DNA of 5,270 bases from positions 1 through 5,270 of the forward strand of contig CASDTD010000025.1 in the NCBI GenBank assembly GCA_949283445.1, read 5' to 3'. This DNA comes from an uncultured Coriobacteriia bacterium (GTDB lineage Bacteria > Actinomycetota > Coriobacteriia > Coriobacteriales > QAMH01). The translations under genes were made by a program, and so were the position numbers. The notes under the pieces were generated by a model, which worked only from the letters and a program-made list of their open reading frames with translations, was not told the origin of the DNA and made no database searches. Below, piece by piece: positions 1 to 5,270 of this stretch; the first letter of the stretch is position 1; the number at the start of each line of letters is the position of its first letter.

Positions 1-18
1 TAGACTAAGGTTCGCAGC

Positions 19-945
19 ATGTCTTTCATCGCACTCGCGTTGGCAGTTGCCGCAGGTCTGTGCATGGCCTTGCAAAGCCCCACCAATTCGGCGTTGTCGC
101 AGACGGTTGGCAACGCGCAAGCCACCCTCGTGTCCTTCGCCGGGGGCACCGCTTTGCTTCTCGTCCTCGCCCTGACCATCGGCCAAGGCGACCTGACGCG
201 CATCGGCACCGTTTCGTGGTGGCAGGTGCTCGGCGGTCTGTACGGCGCGTTCATGGTTCTGTCCATCACCTATGCGGTCCCGGTTCTGGGCGTCGCGCTC
301 ACCCTGACCGTCATCATGGCCGGCCAGCTTTCGATGGGCATGGTCATTGACGCGAACGGCCTGTTCCTCGCGCAGCATATCGCCGTCACGCCGCTGCGCC
401 TGTTCGGCGTCTGTACGGTCGTCGCCGGCATCGTCTTGGTCTACATCGGCCGCAAACGCGGCATGGGCACCGCAAAAGCCGTGAAGCATTCGAAATCACG
501 CATGGCGCTGCTGCTCGGGATGTGCTTTCTCTCGGGCGTCGGCGGCGCCATACAGGCCCCTACGAACGCGTCGCTCGGCGCCGCCATCGGCACTGTTGAG
601 GCAAGCTTCGTCTCCTTCGCGGGCGGTCTGGTGCTCATCTTCGTGTATGCGCTCATCATCACGAAAGGACATTTCACTTCTTTACGTGGCATAAGCACAT
701 GGAAGATGCTCGGGGGCGTCTACGGCGCGGGCAACGTCATCTGCGTCACCACCGCAACGCCTGCCCTGGGCGTGAGCTTGCTCATGGGCTGCCTCATGTT
801 CGGGCAGCTGGGCGGTGGCATGGTCATCGACGCCAAGGGGTGGTTTGCCACCAAGCGGATACGCATCGACGCATGGCGCTGCGTCGGCGTCATTCTCATC
901 GCCGCCGGCATCGTCGTGGTGACGGCGAGCAAGCTGCTTGCCTAG
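19..945 (+). CDS. Two-domain DUF606/YdcZ-type DMT superfamily membrane transporter
   Basis: This is a 308-residue integral membrane protein made of two homologous halves with a constant 160-residue offset. QSPTN at 19-23 matches QAPTN at 179-183, VSFAGG at 38-43 matches 198-203, LGGLYGA at 71-77 matches LGGVYGA at 231-237, and MVIDANG at 108-114 matches MVIDAKG at 268-274. These motifs are typical of the DUF606/YdcZ branch of the drug/metabolite transporter superfamily, where single-domain members are about 140-150 residues. I count about five hydrophobic segments per half (roughly 3-18, 35-54, 68-87, 90-108, 127-144, then 162-178, 195-214, 228-247, 250-268, 287-304). The linker at 145-161 is rich in Lys and Arg and therefore probably cytoplasmic, which puts the halves in opposite orientation. 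The substrate is unknown; small-molecule export is only a family-level guess. The ATG is supported by AAGG at 7-10 with an 8-nt spacer. Its promoter would lie left of the window. It converges on dnaE and is probably functionally unrelated to it. Confidence 0.9.
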   Translation: MSFIALALAVAAGLCMALQSPTNSALSQTVGNAQATLVSFAGGTALLLVLALTIGQGDLTRIGTVSWWQVLGGLYGAFMVLSITYAVPVLGVALTLTVIMAGQLSMGMVIDANGLFLAQHIAVTPLRLFGVCTVVAGIVLVYIGRKRGMGTAKAVKHSKSRMALLLGMCFLSGVGGAIQAPTNASLGAAIGTVEASFVSFAGGLVLIFVYALIITKGHFTSLRGISTWKMLGGVYGAGNVICVTTATPALGVSLLMGCLMFGQLGGGMVIDAKGWFATKRIRIDAWRCVGVILIAAGIVVVTASKLLA

Positions 946-971
946 AGCAGCCCGCCCACCGCACCTGTGCG

Positions 972-3900
972 TTACTTCAATTCCACGGCATCGGTGCCGA
1001 CAAGCTCCCCCACATGCTGGAGCATTTCCTGCGATGCGCAGTTGACGCTCACGGGCAGCTGGGCGCGGAACTTGCGGCCGTCTTGCTGCCTGATGTAGAG
1101 CGTGACAGGCTGCGTGCCCGGATATCGTGCGAAAATCGCCGAAAGACGGTTCATGGTGTCACTCGAGAGCGTATCGGCGTTCACGTGCAGCGCAAGCGCC
1201 GAAGGCCCGCGATGGGACGCGCCGCCATCCAAGCTGAGCGAGTTGATTTCGTAGGCGACGATCTGCACACCGCGGTCGCTGCGCTCGAACTTACCCTTCA
1301 CATGCACGACGGGGTTGCCGAGCGCGTTTTCGGGCTGCAAGATATCGCGGTACTTTTCCCACGTCGACGACCACAAGACCACCTCGACCGTCGCCTCGAG
1401 GTCCTCCAGCTGCATGATGGCGAAGTTGTTTCCGCTCTTCTTGCTCGTCCTGATCTGCACGGCTGCCACCATGCCCGCGAAATCGTAACTCGCACCATCG
1501 TGGAATATATCCTCGTCGTCCACTTGGGAAAGCGCCGCATGGGAGTTTTCCTTGAGAAGCTCTGTATACGGGGACAGCGGATGGTCGGAAACGTAGATGC
1601 CGATAACGTCCTTTTCGAACTCGAGCTTCTGCAAACGTTCCCATTCCACGCCGTCGGCAGGAGGAATAGTGTCCTCGGAAACAGATTCGTCTTCCGGCGC
1701 GGCTTCCGCGAACAGGTCGAACATGGTGACCTGACCGTCTTCTTTATCCTGACGACGTTGCTGCGCACGGTCGAGCAGAGAGTCTTCCGACAGGAAGCTC
1801 CACAGCTGACGGCGTGTGTAGCCCGTCGAGTCGAACGCGCCAGCCTTGACGAGTGCCTCGACTACGCGCTTGTTGCAGGCATCTGCCGGCACGCGGAATA
1901 TGTAATCGTAGAAGTCCTTGAACGGACCGTTCTTCTCCCGTTCGGCAATGATGAGCTCGACGACTTTCTCGCCCACGCCCTTCAAGCCTGCCAGACCGAA
2001 GCGCACGCCGGCATCCGTCGCCGTGAAGTCGCTGCGCGACTCGTTGATGTCAGGCGGTAGGACGGCGATGCCATCTTGCTTGCAGGCGTTGACGTAGTGG
2101 ACGATCTTCTCCGTCTTGCCCGTGTAGCTGGAAAGCACGGCGGCCATGTACTCGTTGGGGTAATGGGCCTTCAGCCAAGCCGTCTGCATGGTGAGGATGC
2201 CGTATGCCGCCGAATGAGACTTGTTGAACGCGTATTCCGCGAACGCCAGAACATCGTCCCAGATGGTCTGGGCGACCTTGCGGGAATAGCCGTTGCGTTC
2301 GGCACCGTTGAGCCAGTGGTCTTCCATCGTCTCGACCGCGCCGTCAGCCCACTCCTGCTTGACCTCTTTCATGAGGGCGATTTTCTTTTTCGCCACGGCC
2401 TTGCGTACCTTGTCACTCTCGCCCACCGTGAAGCCGGACATGACGACGGAAATGCGCATGACCTGTTCCTGGTAGACGATGGTGCCGTAGGTGTTCTCGA
2501 GCACGGGCTTCAGACGTTCGTCGTAGTAGGCGATTTCCTTGCGGCCCTGCTTACGGTCGATGAAGTCGTCGACCATACCCGCACCCAGCGGGCCGGGACG
2601 GTACAGCGCGATAACGGCGACGATGTCGTCATACGTGTCCGGCTTCATGCGCTTGAGCAGCGCGCGCATACCGGAAGACTCGATCTGGAACACACCGGAC
2701 GTGGCGCCGTTTTGCATGAGCGCGAACGTCTCGGGGTCGTTCTTCCAGTTGACGCCCTCGATGTCCAGGTCGACCCCCGTGCTCGCCTTGATGTTGGCGA
2801 GCGCTTTGGAGATGACGGTCAGCGTGCGCAGACCCAGGAAGTCCATCTTCAGAAGGCCCATGTCGGCGGTCATATGGCCGTCGTACTGGGTGATGATGAC
2901 GCCGCCCTTGGTATCGAGCTTGACGGGCACGTAATCTGCGACGGCGTCGCGGCAGATGATGACGGCAGAGGCGTGCACACCCTCGCCGCGCGTGAGGCCC
3001 TCGAGCTTCTTCGCCGAATCGATGATCTTCTTCGTGTCGGCATCCGTCTCGTATTCCTTGCGCAGGTCGGGGTTGCCCGCCAACGCCTTTTCCAGCGTCA
3101 TCTTCGGATCGTTCGGAATCATCTTGGAGATCTTCGCGCTGACGTAGACGGGATAGTCAAGCACGCGGGCAGCATCGTTGACCGCCTGCTTGGCCTTCAT
3201 CTTGCCATAGGTGATGACGTGCGCGATCTTTTCCGAACCGTAGATGTCACGGCAGTGCTGGATGACGTCCAGCCTGCGCTCGTCGTCGAAGTCCATGTCG
3301 ATATCGGGCATCTCGGTGCGTTCCGGTGAAAGGAAGCGCTCGAAGATAAGGTCGTTTTCCAGCGGGTCGAAGCGCGTGATGCCCAATGCATAGGAGATGA
3401 TGGAGCCTGCCGCCGAGCCACGGCCCGGCCCGACACCGATGCCGTCTTCACGCGCCCAGCGCGCGAACTCCTGCACGATGAGGAAGTAGGCGGCAAACCC
3501 CTTGCCGCAGATGATCTCGTACTCGTGCTCGAAACGCTCCATGACGTCGGGACGCTGCGAGAGATCGCCGTAGCGTTCCTCCAGCCCCTCAAGCGTCATG
3601 TCACGCAGCAGCGACTCGTTGGTCTGCCCCTCTTTCAGGAAGGGGTAACGCGGCAAGATGATGTTGCCGAACTCGATGGTGACATTGCACTTGTCGGCAA
3701 TCTCCAGCGAGGTTTCCAGGCACTCGGGATGGTCTTTGAGCGCCTCTGCCATTTCCTCGGGGCTCTTGAGGTAGAACTGGTCGTTCTTGAACTTCATGCG
3801 GTTGGTGTCGGACACGTGCTTGCCCATGCCAATGCACAGCATGAGGTCTTGCGTGTAGGCATCTTCCTGCTTGAGGTAGTGGATGTCGTTGGTGCCCACG

Positions 3901-4601
3901 ACCTTCAGGCCCATTTCATGGGCAAGACGCACGAGCACGTCGTTGATCTGCGGCTCGGACAAGCCGGAGTCCGTCGTGACCTCGGGGCCGTGGTTTTGAA
4001 TCTCGATGTAGAAATCTTCTTTGCCGAAGATGTCGATGAATTTGCCCGCCCATTCCTTGGCGACTTCGTATTCCCCGCGGTCGATGGACTTGGGGATGAC
4101 GCCGGCAATGCAGGCAGACGTGGCGATAAGCCCCTCGTGGTACTTCTGCAGCATTTCATAGGTGGTACGCGGGCGGTAATAGAAACCCTCCACCGCAGAT
4201 TCCGACACGAGGTGCATGAGGTTGCGGTAGCCCTGGTTGTTCTTGGCGAGCAAGATCATGTGGTAGAGCTCGGGGCGCTTGTCGCGCGAGAGCGTGGAAT
4301 CGGGCGTGAAGTAGATTTCGCAGCCGATGATGGGCTTGATGCCCGCGTTGACGGCGGCCAGGTAGAATTCAGCGCAGCCGTACATATAGCCATGATCGGT
4401 GATGGCAACGGCGGGCATGCCCAGCTCTTTGGCGCGCTCGCACAGCGGCCCCAGGCGCGTGCAACCGTCGAGCAGGGAATATTCGGTATGGTTATGCAGG
4501 TGTACGAAGGTACCCGCATCGCGGCAGGTATGCGGAGCCGGGCCTTCGCCCAGAGAAGCTGCCTTTATCTCGTCCCAGCCGGGAATGTCTTTCTCTGCCA
4601 T
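972..4601 (-). CDS. dnaE: DNA polymerase III subunit alpha (replicative DnaE)
   Basis: This is the catalytic alpha subunit of the replicative polymerase, 1209 residues from the preferred ATG (numbering below); E. coli DnaE is 1160. The N-terminal PHP domain (about 32-280) keeps all nine metal ligands known from mycobacterial DnaE1: H36, H38, D45, H70, E95, H114, C164, D239 and H241. That predicts built-in 3'-5' proofreading. The C-family palm has GVGPGRGSAAG (389-399), PDIDMDF (432-438) with catalytic D433 and D435, GEGVHASAV (539-547), and KMDFLGLRTL (585-594) with the third aspartate D587. The fingers include ALYRPGPLGAG (665-675). A helix-hairpin-helix (about 868-890) precedes a beta-clamp-binding motif, QVTMFDLF (957-964). 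An OB fold (about 1039-1115) and a C-terminal tail, probably for the clamp loader, follow. No DnaQ-type exonuclease insertion is present, so it is not PolC. A GTG at 4605-4607, two codons upstream, is possible but lies only 2 nt from the Shine-Dalgarno. It is co-transcribed with the TrpR-like gene just upstream. No frameshift or intein is seen. Confidence 0.98.
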   Translation of the reverse strand: MAEKDIPGWDEIKAASLGEGPAPHTCRDAGTFVHLHNHTEYSLLDGCTRLGPLCERAKELGMPAVAITDHGYMYGCAEFYLAAVNAGIKPIIGCEIYFTPDSTLSRDKRPELYHMILLAKNNQGYRNLMHLVSESAVEGFYYRPRTTYEMLQKYHEGLIATSACIAGVIPKSIDRGEYEVAKEWAGKFIDIFGKEDFYIEIQNHGPEVTTDSGLSEPQINDVLVRLAHEMGLKVVGTNDIHYLKQEDAYTQDLMLCIGMGKHVSDTNRMKFKNDQFYLKSPEEMAEALKDHPECLETSLEIADKCNVTIEFGNIILPRYPFLKEGQTNESLLRDMTLEGLEERYGDLSQRPDVMERFEHEYEIICGKGFAAYFLIVQEFARWAREDGIGVGPGRGSAAGSIISYALGITRFDPLENDLIFERFLSPERTEMPDIDMDFDDERRLDVIQHCRDIYGSEKIAHVITYGKMKAKQAVNDAARVLDYPVYVSAKISKMIPNDPKMTLEKALAGNPDLRKEYETDADTKKIIDSAKKLEGLTRGEGVHASAVIICRDAVADYVPVKLDTKGGVIITQYDGHMTADMGLLKMDFLGLRTLTVISKALANIKASTGVDLDIEGVNWKNDPETFALMQNGATSGVFQIESSGMRALLKRMKPDTYDDIVAVIALYRPGPLGAGMVDDFIDRKQGRKEIAYYDERLKPVLENTYGTIVYQEQVMRISVVMSGFTVGESDKVRKAVAKKKIALMKEVKQEWADGAVETMEDHWLNGAERNGYSRKVAQTIWDDVLAFAEYAFNKSHSAAYGILTMQTAWLKAHYPNEYMAAVLSSYTGKTEKIVHYVNACKQDGIAVLPPDINESRSDFTATDAGVRFGLAGLKGVGEKVVELIIAEREKNGPFKDFYDYIFRVPADACNKRVVEALVKAGAFDSTGYTRRQLWSFLSEDSLLDRAQQRRQDKEDGQVTMFDLFAEAAPEDESVSEDTIPPADGVEWERLQKLEFEKDVIGIYVSDHPLSPYTELLKENSHAALSQVDDEDIFHDGASYDFAGMVAAVQIRTSKKSGNNFAIMQLEDLEATVEVVLWSSTWEKYRDILQPENALGNPVVHVKGKFERSDRGVQIVAYEINSLSLDGGASHRGPSALALHVNADTLSSDTMNRLSAIFARYPGTQPVTLYIRQQDGRKFRAQLPVSVNCASQEMLQHVGELVGTDAVELK

Positions 4602-4603
4602 AT

Positions 4604-4930
4604 TCACTTCTCCTCTTGGTGCGACGCGCGCGCTGAAGCTATCTGCTCAAGCGCCTCGAGCGCCCGTTCGTAACCGCCACTGCCGTAGTTCAGGCACTTC
4701 GACACGCGGCTGATGGTGGTTGCCGAGACCCCGGTTTGCTGCTGGATTTCCAAGTAGCTCGCCTTTTCGGACAGCAGGCGGGCTACTTCGAGACGCTGCG
4801 ACATCTCCGTGATCTCCCGCACCGTGCACAGGTCTTGCAAAAGCGCATAGACGCCGTCTGTATCGTCTATCCTGGCAAAGGCACCGAGCAGATTGTCCAC
4901 GAGCTCGGTCCTGATCTTATCAGCCGACAA
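4604..4930 (-). CDS. YerC/YecD family TrpR-like helix-turn-helix protein
   Basis: This is a 108-residue putative DNA-binding protein of the Trp-repressor superfamily. The YerC/YecD signature is clear: DLCTVREITEMSQRLEVARLL at 33-53 (shown here as the helix before the reader head), then the helix-turn-helix YLEIQQQTGVSATTISRVSK at 59-78 and the family ending CLNYGSGGYERALEAL at 79-94. Characterised function in this family is thin; YerC proteins are annotated as putative regulators and need not bind tryptophan. I chose TTG at 4928-4930 because AAGGAG lies at 4938-4943 with an ideal 7-nt spacer, and because a 108-residue product fits the family length of about 100. An in-frame ATG at 4970-4972 would add 14 basic and aromatic residues (MRWTWQ...) unlike the family and has no good ribosome site. 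Its last codons contain the dnaE Shine-Dalgarno and its TGA lies 2 nt before the dnaE ATG, so the two genes are almost certainly co-transcribed and translationally coupled. It could regulate its own operon; that is inference. Confidence 0.9.
   Translation of the reverse strand: MSADKIRTELVDNLLGAFARIDDTDGVYALLQDLCTVREITEMSQRLEVARLLSEKASYLEIQQQTGVSATTISRVSKCLNYGSGGYERALEALEQIASARASHQEEK
4610..4614 (-). promoter_or_regulatory. dnaE Shine-Dalgarno embedded in the end of the TrpR-like gene
   Basis: AGGAG on the minus strand lies within the final Glu-Glu-Lys codons of the TrpR-like gene. Its spacer is 8 nt to the ATG at 4599-4601 but only 2 nt to the in-frame GTG at 4605-4607. This favours the ATG for dnaE and predicts that ribosomes finishing the upstream gene help initiation of dnaE. 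Confidence 0.75.
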
Positions 4931-4937
4931 CCTAGGT

Positions 4938-4943
4938 CTCCTT
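4938..4943 (-). promoter_or_regulatory. Shine-Dalgarno that sets the TTG start of the TrpR-like gene
   Basis: AAGGAG on the minus strand is complementary to the 16S rRNA tail, with a 7-nt spacer to the TTG at 4928-4930. It lies inside the reading frame that the upstream ATG (4970-4972) would use, and that ATG has no comparable site before it. This argues for the shorter, TTG-initiated protein. Confidence 0.8.
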
Positions 4944-4975
4944 GAATAGTGGATCTGCCATGTCCAACGCACATG

Positions 4976-5022
4976 ACGTGAAAACGTGATTGTTGGTTTT
5001 GTATCCTACTACGTGCGCGTGA
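4976..5022. repeat. Pair of related TCACG-n-CACGT elements flanking the predicted -10 region
   Basis: On the minus strand TCACG-CG-CACGT (5011-5022) and TCACG-TTTT-CACGT (4976-4989) share both half motifs and differ in the spacer (2 versus 4 nt). Their centres are about 34 bp apart. The first overlaps the -35/-10 spacer of the candidate promoter and the second sits near the predicted transcription start. Such placement would suit a repressor operator pair. No protein can be assigned from sequence alone, and short GC-rich repeats can arise by chance. Confidence 0.3.
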
Positions 5023-5025
5023 CAA
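4998..5025 (-). promoter_or_regulatory. Candidate sigma70-type promoter for the yerC-like/dnaE operon
   Basis: Reading the minus strand, TTGTCA at 5020-5025 matches the -35 consensus at five of six positions. TACAAA at 4998-5003 matches the -10 consensus at four of six, and the spacer is 16 bp. Transcription would begin near 4990, leaving a leader of about 60 nt before the TTG start. It lies in the only sizeable intergenic gap on this strand. An alternative -10, TAAAAT at 5051-5056, matches five of six but has no convincing -35. Confidence 0.5.
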
Positions 5026-5092
5026 GGCAGGGAAAAATCGGGGATTTATCATTTTAATTCACGGACGAACCACCTCCCCCAGCCGTTACCGT

Positions 5093-5270
5093 TCATTCAA
5101 CTAGCTCGACATTCCATACGTCGTCGAAGGCGATGACCGTCTTGACGACGGTGAGCGTGCGAAAGACCCCGTCGACGCGGGTCACGACGCCTTCTGCCGT
5201 CACATAGGCCTCGCCGTCATAGTAGACCACGCGTGCGACATGCCCTTTTTCCAGCGCGCGCAACTGCGCG
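5093..5270 (-). CDS. YolD-like protein, C-terminal fragment (5' end outside window)
   Basis: An open frame enters from the right edge (first full codon at 5267-5269) and ends in TGA at 5093-5095, giving the last 58 residues of a protein. The pattern is alternating hydrophobic beta strands: VARVVYYDGEAYVTAEGVVTRVD (split here by a short turn) followed by FRTLTVVKTVIAFDDVWNVE. This fits the C-terminal half of YolD-like proteins, in which a tyrosine-rich strand, a 'G-x-V/I-x-x-(I/V)-D' turn and a final 'I-x-F-D-D-(I/V)' strand recur. Full family members are about 100-115 residues, so roughly half is missing here by truncation of the window, not by mutation. YolD-like genes commonly sit beside Y-family DNA polymerases (UvrX or DinB/UmuC-like), so such a gene may lie to the right; this is inference. 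The function of YolD is not established. The family call rests on pattern recall without a database search. Confidence 0.68.
   Translation of the reverse strand, partial: AQLRALEKGHVARVVYYDGEAYVTAEGVVTRVDGVFRTLTVVKTVIAFDDVWNVELVE

Larger units (their letters stand above)
4931..5092. other. Intergenic regulatory region between the YolD-like gene and the yerC-like/dnaE operon
   Basis: These 162 bp are lower in GC than the flanking genes and hold no convincing coding frame. They include an A/T-rich stretch at 5045-5060, a short T-run on the minus strand at 5033-5037, the candidate promoter, the paired repeats and the TTG-gene ribosome site. A weak 5-bp pairing (5075-5079 with 5040-5044) precedes the T-run but has a 30-nt loop, so I do not call a terminator for the YolD-like gene. 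Nothing resembling a riboswitch is evident. Confidence 0.6.

Noticed and set aside
960..971. Small inverted repeat between the two stop codons as a terminator
   Set aside because: The stem is 5 bp with a 2-nt loop and there is no T-run on either strand, so it does not meet the form of an intrinsic terminator.
699..2060. A 453-codon plus-strand open frame crossing the end of the transporter and the dnaE 3' part
   Set aside because: It is antisense to dnaE and overlaps the transporter in another frame. Its translation is rich in Arg and His with no recognisable domain, as expected for a high-GC shadow frame.
2076..3329. A 417-codon plus-strand open frame antisense to dnaE
   Set aside because: It is the mirror of conserved dnaE codons, with a Val/Asp/His/Leu-rich product typical of reverse-strand shadows and no family resemblance.
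3525..4673. A 382-codon plus-strand open frame antisense to the dnaE N-terminus and the end of the TrpR-like gene
   Set aside because: It spans two real genes on the opposite strand, shows no domain, and has no ribosome site I find convincing.
4867..5052. A 61-codon minus-strand frame spanning the operon promoter
   Set aside because: It overlaps the TrpR-like gene in another frame and covers the candidate promoter. Its product resembles nothing known.
5033..5079. Possible terminator for the YolD-like gene (GGGGA / TCCCC pairing before TTTTT)
   Set aside because: The stem is only 5 bp with a 30-nt loop. The hairpin would be weak, and the T-run may be incidental to the A/T-rich promoter region.

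Overview
The window holds three complete genes and one gene fragment. They read as ordinary chromosomal housekeeping DNA from a moderately high-GC bacterium. Two features suggest an actinobacterial lineage, perhaps Coriobacteriia (Eggerthellaceae-like): a DnaE1-type replicative polymerase with an apparently intact PHP proofreading site, and a YerC/YecD (TrpR-like) plus YolD-like neighbourhood. The taxonomic placement is inference from gene content and protein character only; a Firmicute with high GC is the main alternative.

Layout: 19-945 (+) is a two-domain DUF606/YdcZ-type membrane protein of the drug/metabolite transporter superfamily. It is the product of an internal tandem duplication with a register of exactly 160 residues. 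Facing it, after a 26-bp gap, is dnaE (972-4601, -), the DNA polymerase III alpha subunit. Directly upstream of dnaE, and translationally coupled to it, is a small TrpR-like helix-turn-helix protein of the YerC/YecD family (4604-4930, -). It probably starts at a TTG codon behind a strong Shine-Dalgarno. A 162-bp intergenic region (4931-5092) carries the likely promoter of the yerC-like/dnaE operon and a pair of related short repeats. At the right edge (5093-5270, -) is the C-terminal end of a YolD-like protein, a family usually found beside Y-family (UV-repair or lesion-bypass) DNA polymerases.

Together the minus-strand genes form a DNA replication and repair neighbourhood. A regulator-like protein is co-transcribed with the replicative polymerase, preceded by a YolD-like gene that hints at a translesion polymerase just outside the window. 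The transporter is probably an unrelated convergent neighbour. I see no insertion sequence, CRISPR array, tRNA, rRNA or phage gene. I also see no clear evidence for a wholly undescribed system; the most informative points are the operon architecture, the start-site corrections and the antiparallel transporter duplication.
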